64,000 nucleotides of DNA from Semisulcospira habei. Taxonomy: Eukaryota; Mollusca; Gastropoda; Semisulcospiridae. A program made the position numbers and the translations under genes. Under the pieces are notes generated by a model that was not told where the DNA came from, did no database searches, and saw nothing but the letters and a program-made list of their open reading frames with translations. Shown piece after piece: positions 1 through 9,073 of this stretch. The stretch's first letter is position 1. Each line of letters begins with the position of its first letter. The stretch spans positions 176,067,664-176,131,663 of the forward strand of contig BTPG01000001.1 in NCBI GenBank assembly GCA_036245525.1, in the 5' to 3' direction.

Positions 1-141
1 GCTGCATGAAGCTCTTCCTACAGTGTCCGACAGTCTACCTTTCCGCTGCAGCAGCCGCCGTGAGGAGACTGTGCTTACTCGGCTCCACATCGGGCACACG
101 TATGTTACGCACTCTTACTTACTTATACAGGATGAGCGTCC

Positions 142-171
142 AGTTAGTTATTTGGGTTTAACGCCGAGCAG
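142..171 (-). repeat. 30-bp SINE-tail insertion with 13-bp target duplication
   Basis: The insert AGTTAGTTATTTGGGTTTAA plus ten more bases is flanked by perfect copies of AGGATGAGCGTCC (129-141 and 172-184). Its complement is the 3' end of the repeat seen at 528-583 and 63395-63453. This is an extremely 5'-truncated retroposed copy. Confidence 0.75.
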
Positions 172-184
172 AGGATGAGCGTCC

Positions 185-527
185 ATGGTGTTTTGCCTGT
201 GATGAGCTGTTTTCTGTTCGACACTTTTGCTGTATTGTGCTGATCTAATTGACACGAGATATAAACACTTCACAGCAGACTCCTTGAAGGTTTTGTTCCG
301 GGATGTTCCCCCGGACAGAATCTTCAATTTCTTGAGAGAATGCAAGATTTTTAACAAGATCCGAGCATTCATGGACTATGTGAATTTTTTTATTTGCCCT
401 TTTTGGGAGTCTGTAGACGTTTCTTTTAAAGACATGTGCGACATTTTAGCCTGACATTTTTAAGCTATATTTACATCTTGTCTTAAGACCTTGCTTTTAG
501 TCTGGCTTACCAGATTTTTACCCATCC
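185..527. other. no gene seen
   Basis: Two short overlapping open frames on opposite strands show no recognisable domain and no codon pattern I would trust. Nothing else is visible. Confidence 0.5.
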
Positions 528-583
528 CGCCGTGAGATGGCCTTAGTCGCCTGCTCGGCGTTAAACCCAAATAACTAACTAAC
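528..583 (+). repeat. SINE 3' tail copy
   Basis: The sequence from CGCCGTGAGATGGCC to the (TAAC)n tail is nearly identical to 63395-63453 and complementary to 142-171. I see no clear target duplication here and the repeat may continue leftwards. No Pol III promoter is visible upstream. Confidence 0.65.
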
Positions 584-2470
584 TCGTATTTTATTGCTTT
601 GCTCCTGTCTGCAGCAGACTCCACCTCCAGCAAGAGGTTCACACCTGATAGTGTCCCAATGTGAACCAGCCTCAAACCTGCCCAGAGATGCTTTCTCACT
701 AGACTGGGAAGGACGTGAAATGGAGGCCTGAGGTGCTTCTAAGCTTGCCTGCTCCTCATTGGACTCTACACGTTCATCCTGTACAAATCAAAAACATTCG
801 TGACATGACATTATATGGCACAGTGGATTCTGCTTTGTGTGTAATAAGCTGAATATTTGCACTTACATACCATGAGGTGTTTGTTTGTTATGAGTTGGAC
901 AAAAGAATATACTTTACACACATAAAGATATATATAAATTGCATGGGATATGCCTCTGTGTGTTATGCATGATGTCCTCATGACTTACTGATATTATTTA
1001 TCTATCGCATGACAGTTTTTGTGTTGATTGTTTATTTTTGGGCGTTTTGGTTTTCTTCTTGTTTTGGTTGGAAAGGGGGGGGGGGCGGGGGGGGGGGAGT
1101 AACTTTGGTCTGTGCAGCTTTGGCTGTCACTAATGTTCTAACTGTAGTTTACTTCTCTAGTGTATACAATGCAAGTGGAGCACAAAGTATGCGTGTTCAA
1201 TTTTCATACATATGTGAAAAATAATTAAAGAAACCTTGTTCATTTATCGTTTGTTGTTGTAATTTGAATGTGTGTATACTCAGTTATTGGTCATCACAAA
1301 GTGCTTTTCAGGCCATAATTAAATTGTTTACATATACAGGTAGTAAAGTTCCAGTATAAGGTATTGTCAGAGTACCTGAGGAGGGTATGTGTCAAGTGTC
1401 AGAAGCAAAGTAGTCTACTTTGAGTACCGTCAGGTTGGCCAACAAAGTGTTATTGCGTGCACATTTTGTAACATAAATTATGTCGGTTTGATATATACAG
1501 GAATTTTAGTGTATGTAACAGATTCAGGAACAGAAGTGTAATCATTTGAATGTACACAAGGATCAAGCTTGGCAGCTGAATTCACATAATTGTTGTTACT
1601 ATTGCTTTCATTACAACAAACAAACTAGCACCAAAAATACTAAATGGCAACAAGCTAAGAAATACACTTCACTTACCATTTTGGTGTTTACACAGGCCCA
1701 TGTGTGCAGGCAGACAGTCTGTGGATTGTGCTTTGTGCTGCTTGCAGACACCTCTGAGAACAGGTAGACCTTTTGTGGCATAGGCAACATCTGGACCCCT
1801 GATGAAAGAAATAAAATGAACACAAAGTAATATGATGGTAACAAGGCTGCGAGGTAATACAAAAGGGTTGTGTTTGCGTGTACACATATACACCTGCCTT
1901 GCATCATCAGATCAGACATCACAATTGTTCCATAATATATACTCTTCTATTTTGCTAACGTCAGCAGGAAAAATACACTGAGATGCGCAAGAGAAATAAC
2001 ACACAGGGTACTACATAATAAAAAGAAAACATACACAATGGAAAGGAAAGGAAAAGAAAACAGCTGCTAAAACTGTACTGAAATTATATGAAGCGCAACT
2101 TATCTGATAGCCCATTTTAGTTTACAAGATCAGCCCCCCCCCCCCCCCCCACCCCCCCTCCCGTGTCTTCCGTCATAAGCAGCTGCATTTGCTTGCTCTT
2201 TTAATACTAACTACTTGCAGCGTAAGAATTCATTCTGTACGAATGTGATCGCGAGAATTTCCCCCCATCGAAACCAGTGCGTAGATTTGACCGCCATCTT
2301 GCATATCCAAGGTAACCAATCACGCCGAGTAGCTGCCCCTGATTTTCCCACAATGCCTCGTTTGGCGATGGCGACTAGCGGCTGCTCAGGTTGCGTGTAT
2401 GGTAACTGCTGCTAAAATTGTACACCTGCACTATATGTACAATATCATGGACTGGATGTACGTGTTGAAA
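584..2470. other. no gene seen; G and C homopolymers
   Basis: AT-rich sequence with a G-rich run near 1072-1098 and a C run near 2133-2157. The open frames are short, overlap on both strands and look like chance. Nothing else is recognised. Confidence 0.5.
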
Positions 2471-2814
2471 AAATTCGTTCACAACTACAAAGTGTCAGGA
2501 GTCATACTTACAGCTTGTACAGCCCTACATTCTGCCATCACCCCCAGCGCGTAAAAATCCGTGGCTGCCGGTTAGTTTCAAAGTGTCATAGAATCGTCTG
2601 CTGTTGTCTGATCTGCTAATCGCGATGATTTCCGTGCAACAGGAAGTGGCCTGTCGTTTCCTGAGAGTTTTGCGAGCTCGGGATACGCAGTTGCCAACTC
2701 CGTCAACTGAGTTACGAACCGAATTGACCCACTTAGGGGCAGGGCCCAAGCTGGGCCCTGTACAGTCTTTTAAAAACACGCGCTGGGCGGATTTTTCTCA
2801 TTGCACTTCAGCTT
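2471..2814 (+). repeat. partial copy of the TTAA-flanked element (right arm)
   Basis: This 344-bp stretch aligns end to end with 3614-3958 at high identity: both start AAATTCGTTCACAAC and end in TTCAGCT or CTCAGCT followed by TTA. It is therefore a second, left-truncated copy of the right arm of the element at 2893-3958. It abuts an old LTR remnant, as does that element. Confidence 0.75.
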
Positions 2815-2892
2815 TAGAGATTTCACGTGGGCCTCGTGTCACACGGAATAGTTGTCACAAGACAAACCGCTAACAAAACTGTACCGTATTAA

Positions 2893-3548
2893 AGCTGAGA
2901 AACAGTTTAAAAAATCTCCGCCCCGCACGTGTTTTAAAAAAAACTTTGCAGGACCCAGCGAGGGCCCTGTCTTCGTGAACGTTCGGCTAACTTCGGCAAA
3001 CCGGTTTGCAACCCAGTTGACTGAGTTTTCAACTGCGTTTGTCGTGCTGGCAAAACTCCCGTGAAAAAGACAGGCCACTTCCTGTTTGCAGCGAGTGGGC
3101 ACCGCGATCACTGATCTAAACCAGCGATCATTTTACTGATATCAACAGTAGCAGACGACACTCGACCACCCGACGGACAGAGCAGGCCATTTGTGTCTTG
3201 CCTGGACGCACACTGGATATGGACCAGGCCGAGCTATCCTAAGTTACACAGTACAGCCTAAAGCTTTATTTGATATCGGAAGGGTGAGGAAGGAGGGGTT
3301 ATTTGTCGTTTTGTGTTTGTTGTTATAATCTCTCTCTCGCTCGCTCGCTCTCTCGCTCTCTCTCTCGCTCTCTCGCTCTCGCTCTCTCTCGCTCTCTCTC
3401 GCTTGCTCGCTCTCTCTCGCTCGCTCGCTCTCTCGCGCTCTCTCTCGCTCTCTCGCTCGCTCTCTCTCGCTCGCTCGCTCTCTCTCTCTCTCTCTCGCTC
3501 GCTCGCTCTCGCTCGCTCTCGCTCGCTCTCTCTCTCTCTCGCTCGCTC

Positions 3549-3582
<34 letters not shown>

Positions 3583-3958
3583 GCTCGCTCGCTCGCTCTC
3601 TCTCGCTCGCTCTAAATTCGTTCACAACTACAAAGTGTCAGGAGTCATACTTACAGCATGTACAGCCGTACATTCTGCCATCATAGTCCCCAGCGTGTAA
3701 GATCCGTGACTGTCGGTCAGTTTCAAAGTGTCCCAGAATCGTCTGCTGTTGTCCGATCTGCTAATCGCGATGATTTCCGTGCAACAGGAAGTGGTCTGTC
3801 GTTTTCCGAGAGTTTTGCAAGCTCGGGATACGCAGTTGCCAACTCCGTCAACTGAGTTACGAACCGATTTGACCCACTTAGGGGCAGGGCCCAAGCTGGG
3901 TCCTGTAGAGTCTTTTTAAAACACGCGCTGGGCAGGTTTTTCTCATTGCACCTCAGCT
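2893..3958. mobile_element. TTAA-flanked inverted-repeat element (non-autonomous)
   Basis: The element starts AGCTGAG and ends CTCAGCT and is flanked by TTAA at 2889-2892 and 3959-3962. The terminal arms of roughly 200 bp (2893-3113 and 3764-3958) are diverged inverted copies of each other. Between them lies a CTCG-rich low-complexity block. There is no transposase ORF. TTAA duplications are known for piggyBac and Kolobok; the tips do not obviously match either, so the superfamily is open. Confidence 0.7.
3330..3613. repeat. CT/CTCG simple repeat
   Basis: About 280 bp made only of CTCT and CTCG units. It gives long Ser/Leu/Arg or Arg/Glu open frames that are artefacts of composition. It lies inside the TTAA-flanked element. 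Confidence 0.95.
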
Positions 3959-4091
3959 TTAAATCTACTGTGTGAACCCTATGCGTGAGCATAGAGTTTC
4001 ATCACAATTACGGACTCTAATCTGGGTCAAGCGGCGACTTCCTATAAACGGTTGTTTATGTCTTCAATGAGACATTCAATTACAATATGCT

Positions 4092-4773
4092 TGTAACGCA
4101 CGCAGACTTGCCCACAGTCACACGTACATTCACACACACACACGTGCTTCATAAACTGTCTACTTCCGTAACACTCCCATATCTCTGTCACTATCTTGAA
4201 ACAGACTATAGCCTAACACTCTTGCTATACACTACTATATACACTGGAAAAGACTATGCTTAACCAGCCACGTACTATCTTCATAGCGGCTTAGACATAC
4301 ACACCTCACATTCCTTTAGTTATTTATCGCGGTAAACAACTGTATACAAAAACACCGGTTACTTCACTGAATTCTAAACCAACATAACTAAACCAAACCG
4401 GTCAACACTATACAAACAAATTACTCTTAGCAACGCATACTGTCCTTACCTAAGCAACTATCAATACTACCTATATAGAAACATACCTGAATTCTACGCT
4501 TCAGAGTCTTGGAATACGGGCGAGGTATCTCAAACACATCCGTTTCATACAACAAGACAGCCCGTACTGACGAAACTAGACCTCTGACAGACACAGCTTT
4601 TGCCTAGAACTTACTAAACAGAACTCACTAAAACTCCGTGCTAACCATGCCTTACAGCTTTCACGTGGGCAGCAGGCCCCACGGACTATCGGCACAAACA
4701 AACCGTTAACAAAAACCGTACCGTACTAACCCTAATGTATGAGAACTATGCACGAGCATAGAGCTTCATCACA
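4092..4773 (-). repeat. 3' LTR of the gag-pro element
   Basis: On the minus strand it runs TGTGATGAAGCTC to GCGTTACA, so it has TG...CA ends. It matches 7483-8167 apart from about a dozen substitutions and one 3-bp indel (GGC present in the other copy). Confidence 0.93.
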
Positions 4774-4776
4774 ATT

Positions 4777-4790
4777 CCCCCGCCTTCCTC
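4777..4790 (-). promoter_or_regulatory. polypurine tract
   Basis: Minus-strand GAGGAAGGCGGGGG lies three bases before the 3' LTR, the expected place and composition for a plus-strand DNA primer. Confidence 0.8.
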
Positions 4791-5018
4791 GGAAAAAAAA
4801 AGAAACGACCGAGTTTCTTTTTAAGACCACTCGACGTACACTATCATAAACCAAGACTAACTTTGACCATCTAGAATACAAGAAAAAAACATTACAGCCT
4901 CAACGCATGCCCCTGAACCTCAAAATTCAACACACTCTCTGATCGCACAGCGAAAGCTAAAACAGAACTAACGCGCTAAAACCTCCAGAATTGAAATCGA
5001 TCCAACGACTGCCCACAC

Positions 5019-5114
5019 GATCGCGAGACCCCAGTCTCCGACCTACCTACAATCGCGAGACCCTAGTTTCCGATCTACCTACAATCGCGAGATCCTAGTC
5101 TCCGATCTACCTAA
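5019..5114. repeat. three 32-bp tandem units
   Basis: Three copies of about 32 bp (5019, 5051 and 5083 starts) share the cores TCGCGAGA and TC-GA-CTACCTA. They sit where pol would begin in a complete element and overlap the last codons of the protease frame. Confidence 0.85.
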
Positions 5115-5952
5115 ATATTGGGTGCTGAGCGGCATTTCTGTCCGCAACAGAAGTATGCCGTCTCAGACCAACCCGACTGTTGGGCCAAGCCCGCTGATCG
5201 ATTCCCTGATTCTGGACGCAAATAACACGATCCCTCTGTTCCCAACTACGCTTACTTCGAGCTCTCGTCGCCACTGATGCGACTGCACTGCGATTAACCT
5301 GAGCTCGCTTAATCGCTCCGACCCTACCGATGACTGGCTGCACACCCTTCATATTACCGAGAACTAAGTCGACTACTGGCTCGTCGATGACACAAGAGAT
5401 CAGATCCCCCGAGAAAAACTCCGTGTCAATCTCTATCTTAGCCAACGGAAAAACTTGTACCTTCCCTCCGTACGAAATCACTTTCTGCGTTTCCCCCGTG
5501 TACTGATCGTCCCTAACGTCCCTACGTCTGACCCCTGCAGTCGTGGCACCCGAGTCGCGCAGAATGGAAGCGAGCCATCCGTTTACAACACCGTTCCCCA
5601 CAGGCAGGCAACGACCTCCGTCAACTGAACGCACTCCGCCCACCTGCGGTTCCTCCCCGACTGGGACTGCAAAGCTGGCTATGTGAGTGAGCTGCTCCGC
5701 CCCCTCCACCATACCAGTATCGCTAGGACATTGATGAGCCAGATGGCCGTTCCCCTGACACGCGAAATGCTGAGCGTCCGAACGACCGATAGGACAGCTA
5801 CGAGCGAAATGACCGTACTCGTGACACGCAAAACACCGAGTGTCCGAATTAGCCATACGACCACGACCGTACCCACGCCCAGATTTCTCTGCTCGTTCGT
5901 AAGGATCGCGAACGCCACTGCCGTTACCTCTATCACCGCGTCGAAAACGCAA
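5107..5952 (-). CDS. gag nucleocapsid and aspartic protease frame
   Basis: This frame of 281 codons begins at a TTG, but it is open further upstream and overlaps the end of gag, so it is probably reached by a frame change and not by its own start. Numbering from 5952, a CCHC knuckle lies at C40, C43, H48, C53. A second knuckle has H62 in place of the first Cys (C65, H70, C75). A retropepsin-like active site follows, with D133-S134-G135 in LRDSGATT, and near residue 200 a DLVLGNMKG segment resembles the second conserved protease strand. The frame then runs into unrelated sequence and the 32-bp repeats; no RT motif follows. Family knowledge: processing of Gag in Ty3/Gypsy-like elements. The assignment to that group is inference. 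Confidence 0.75.
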   Translation of the reverse strand: MRFRRGDRGNGSGVRDPYERAEKSGRGYGRGRMANSDTRCFACHEYGHFARSCPIGRSDAQHFACQGNGHLAHQCPSDTGMVEGAEQLTHIASFAVPVGEEPQVGGVRSVDGGRCLPVGNGVVNGWLASILRDSGATTAGVRRRDVRDDQYTGETQKVISYGGKVQVFPLAKIEIDTEFFSGDLISCVIDEPVVDLVLGNMKGVQPVIGRVGAIKRAQVNRSAVASVATRARSKRSWEQRDRVICVQNQGIDQRAWPNSRVGLRRHTSVADRNAAQHPIFR

Positions 5953-5965
5953 AGTACCTTTACCG

Positions 5966-6940
5966 TTAACCAGCTGGGCTCCACGTAAGGTATTGACGCC
6001 CCGGTAACTCCCCAGTCGTGTTAGCAGCGACCAACCCGACTGGCGGTGTCTCGGTCCTACGCGCGAGGTTTTTCGTAGGATGCGCCATCCGAAAAGCCTC
6101 CGCGTTCTGCACTAACTCATCTGTACGCTTGAGGCTACGCTCCCTCAAGAATACCGCTAGATCCTTGGAAACGCTACCAAAGAACTGTTCAGCCAACATG
6201 AGATCGAACAATGCTTCGTACGTGTGGTCGATCTTTGACAGTTCGACCCAACGAACGAGCAAATGGGACAACCGTTTGCCAAAAGACACAAACGATTCCC
6301 CTGTCTCTGGCCGACAAGCTCTCAAGCATTCTCTAAAACCTTCCGCATTACACTGAAACTGCTGTAAGAGACACTCTTTCAAAGTCTCGTAATCTATGCT
6401 CCCCGAAACGTTCAAGCTATGGTAAAGACTCAAGGCCTGACCCTCTAGCACCGATAAAAGCAAAACGGGCCAGCTGGCAGGTGGCCAACTTAACATTCGC
6501 GCGTGAGCCTCGAAACGAAACAGAAAAGCGTCAATAGAGTCCACGGACTCCTTAAACATTGGCAGTCTAGGAAAATTACATATGCCCCGGCCTACCAAAT
6601 CACTATCTGGAGCTGCTCTAGACCCCGCATCTCGAGCTAACTGTAGTTGCACCTCCCTATCTCTCTCTCTCTTCTCTCTCTCTCTGTCCTTCCCTTCTTT
6701 CTCTCTCTGGTACTCTAGCTCTTTCTCTCTTAACGCATGTTCCCTCTCGTCCTTCTGTTTCTGAACCACTAGTTCTTCCTTCCTAAGGACTCTTTCCTTT
6801 TCTTCTCTCTCCCTCTGAACTTCTAACTCCTTCTCTCTAAGTTTACGAATCTCGAACTCTTTCTCGTCTTCTCTCTCTGAAACGCTCTCTCTTCTCTTTC
6901 TCTCTCTCTCTCTCTGTACTTCTAATTCCATCTCCTTTAA

Positions 6941-7023
<83 letters not shown>

Positions 7024-7072
7024 ACTCTTTCTCCTTTAACTCTAGTTCCTCTTTTTTAAGTACTCTTTCCCT

Positions 7073-7140
<68 letters not shown>

Positions 7141-7285
7141 CTTCCCTTTCTTGTCTCTGAGCTTCTCTCTCTCTCGCCCTATCCTCTCTATCCCTACATT
7201 TCTCGACATAATCAAAACGTTTCTCGTCCTTAAGACCTAACCTCTCACCTTGTTTAATATATGCCTCTACAGGGTCCGAATCCAT
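5966..7285 (-). CDS. Gag-like capsid protein with Arg-Glu coiled coil
   Basis: I start at the ATG at 7285 (MDSDPVEAYIKQGERL); an upstream TTG in the same frame at 7345 is less likely. That gives about 439 residues. Residues about 30-225 are Arg/Glu-rich and strongly coiled-coil-like, encoded largely by GA dinucleotide runs. From about 235 a retrotransposon capsid-like segment begins (FPRLPMFKESVDSIDAFL) and continues through an all-helical region with QFFGSVSKDLAVFLRE-type sequence to about 400. The knuckle/protease frame follows after a frame change at the overlap near 5966-6010. The product would assemble virus-like particles around element RNA (family knowledge). The ORF is uninterrupted, which fits a young copy. 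Confidence 0.8.
6943..7137. repeat. pure CT/GA runs inside gag
   Basis: Two nearly pure (CT)n tracts, about 6943-7021 and 7079-7137, encode Arg-Glu repeats on the minus strand. Slippage here would shift the capsid frame unless it occurs in multiples of three bases. Confidence 0.9.
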
Positions 7286-7470
7286 ATTTACTACAACAAA
7301 TACTTCCACAAATTCAAAAAACGTAAAAATGCAAATCACGACCAAATCAACGGTAAAAACGTAAAGAAAAACTCACAAAAATATCAACAACCAAACACGC
7401 ACCAAGCAATACTGAAACTTTAAATCCACTACTCCACTATCGCCCGCACTACTCTAACCTACCGCTAAAA

Positions 7471-7482
7471 CAGGGTCACCAC
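7471..7482 (-). promoter_or_regulatory. primer binding site
   Basis: Immediately inside the 5' LTR the minus strand reads GTGGTGACCCTG. TGG is the complement of a tRNA 3' CCA end. I cannot name the tRNA. Confidence 0.7.
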
Positions 7483-8167
7483 TGTAACGCACGCAGACTT
7501 GCCCACAGTCACACGTACATTCACACACACACACGTGCTTCATAAACTGTCTACTTCCGTAACACCCCCATATCTCTGTCACTATCTTGAAACAGACTAT
7601 AGCCTAACACTCTTGCTATACACTACTCTATACACTGGAAAAGACGGCTATGCTTAACCAACCACGTACTATCTTCATAGCGGCTTAGACATACACACCT
7701 CACATTCCTTTAGTTATCTATCGCGGTAAACAACTGTATACAAAAACACCGGTTACTTCACTGAATTCTAAACCAACATAACTAAACCAAACCGGTCAAC
7801 ACTATACAAACAAATTACTCTTAGCAACGCATACTGTCTTTAACTAAGCAACTATCAATACTACCTATATAGAAACATACCTGAATTCTACGCTTCAGAG
7901 TCTTGGAATACGGGCTAGGTATCTCAAACATATCCGTTTCATACAACAAGACAGCCCGTACTGACGAAACTAGACCTCTGACAGACACAGCTTTTGCCTA
8001 GAACTTACTAAACAGAACTCACTAAAACTCCGTGCTAACCATGCCTTACAGATTTCACGTGGTCAGCAGGCCCCACGGACTATCGGCACAAACAAACCGT
8101 TAACAAAAACCGTACCGTACTAACCCTAATGTATGAGCACTATGCACGAGCATAGAGCTTTATCACA
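7483..8167 (-). repeat. 5' LTR of the gag-pro element
   Basis: 685 bp with TG...CA ends on the minus strand, nearly identical to 4092-4773 and followed on the plus strand by the ATGCT duplication. Confidence 0.93.
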
Positions 8168-8191
8168 ATGCTCGGAGGCTCTCTTAGCCAC

Positions 8192-9068
8192 TGTTACGAT
8201 TGTGGTTGTGTTGTTCTGTGAGAGCATGCATGTGTTAATCGTAGGAAACGATCCGATTTTATTTGAGCTATCATGGTTGCGAATCACGTACCTTTTCAGT
8301 AAGATTCTTTATTGTTCGCGCAGATAGCAGAATTGGTTTTGTTATGATCCGCTAAGTCTAGTCCGGAAGCTTCTAGCAAAGTCGCACGGAGAATAGCGGT
8401 AGTAAAGCTGATCTATTTTTAGTCATAGTTTTCTGTGAGCGTGAAATTAGCGGCCGTTCTTTGGTGTTAGGAAAGGTCGTGAACGGTCCGCCATACTGTT
8501 GTCTGACGTCATTACACGCTAGGATTTGGGGCTGAAATGAGCAGTCGAATTTTTGTAGAATATTGTAGTTATTCTAGAAAGTTCATTTTTTATTAATATT
8601 TATGAGTTTCAGTTACGTGTTCCGTTCTGATTGGGTGCGTTGTGTAAATTCATTAGATTTTTCTGGAAAGTCGTTTTACTATAAAAGTTGGTGCTAGGAA
8701 GCACGTGTGTACATTGTCACGCATTGTCAGTTGTAGAGACACACAGTTTATCGTAGTTACGTGGCCCGTATAGGGTTACATTGTGAGAGACGCAGCGTAT
8801 CGGTGGTGTACGTTGTGTGAGGAACTTTGTGTCGCCAGTGTTGACATTTGCAGAAGAGACATTGTATCAATGTTGATGCATTTGGGAATGCATCGTGTGG
8901 AGATCGCATCGCTGAATTAAAATATTGTTAGAACTGTTACTCCAGTGTAGCCTACATCCATAAGCCACGTGTGACGGGTTGCAGCTGAATGAAGTTTATT
9001 TAAAAGAACCTTACGTGCGTGCGTCTGGTGTGTTTATCATACTACGACTACGACTCTAACACGTAACA
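8192..9068 (+). mobile_element. solo LTR, second family
   Basis: The element begins TGTTACG and ends CGTAACA, a perfect 7-bp inverted end, and is flanked by GCCAC at 8187-8191 and 9069-9073. There is no interior, so it is a solo LTR, presumably left by LTR-LTR recombination. It matches 62664-63720 in inverted orientation over most of its length. Confidence 0.92.
8680..8687 (+). promoter_or_regulatory. TATA box of the solo LTR
   Basis: TATAAAAG is conserved in both copies of this LTR (in the other copy near 63040 on the minus strand). It is likely the Pol II core promoter of the retrotransposon. Confidence 0.6.
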
Positions 9069-9073
9069 GCCAC

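Larger units (their letters stand above)
2817..4008 (-). repeat. old LTR remnant, split by a later insertion
   Basis: Positions 2820-2890 resemble the LTR sequence near 4655-4735, including TTTCACGTGGG and the AACAAAAC-GTACCGTA block. Positions 3963-4008 resemble the LTR end around GAGCATAGAG-TTCATCACAA. The two pieces are adjacent in the intact LTR and are separated here by the element at 2893-3958. It is an older relative of the LTRs at 4092 and 7483. Confidence 0.65.
4092..8167 (-). mobile_element. non-autonomous LTR retrotransposon, gag-pro only
   Basis: Two direct LTRs (682 and 685 bp, about a dozen differences) bound a 2.7-kb interior read on the minus strand. The host duplication ATGCT is perfect (4087-4091 and 8168-8172). 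The 5' LTR is 7483-8167 and the 3' LTR is 4092-4773. The interior has a PBS, gag, a zinc-knuckle/protease frame, a 32-bp tandem repeat and a PPT, but no reverse transcriptase, RNase H or integrase. It would need enzymes from a relative. High LTR identity indicates a recent insertion. The pre-insertion site lies 20 bp from the solo LTR at 8192. Confidence 0.93.

Noticed and set aside
1009..1224. 71-codon hydrophobic ORF with a Gly run
   Set aside because: The Gly run is a G homopolymer and the rest is AT-rich; no coding support.
3303..3686. Long Ser/Leu/Arg and Arg/Glu open frames on both strands
   Set aside because: They are produced by the CTCT/CTCG simple repeat in any frame and have no other content.
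2471..3961. Two ~345-bp direct repeats as LTRs of a retroelement
   Set aside because: The ends are not TG...CA, there is no PBS or PPT, and the right copy is the arm of a TTAA-flanked inverted-repeat element.
5679..5988. Plus- and minus-strand ORFs of 101 codons over the gag/protease junction
   Set aside because: They overlap the zinc-knuckle frame and have no motif; shadows.
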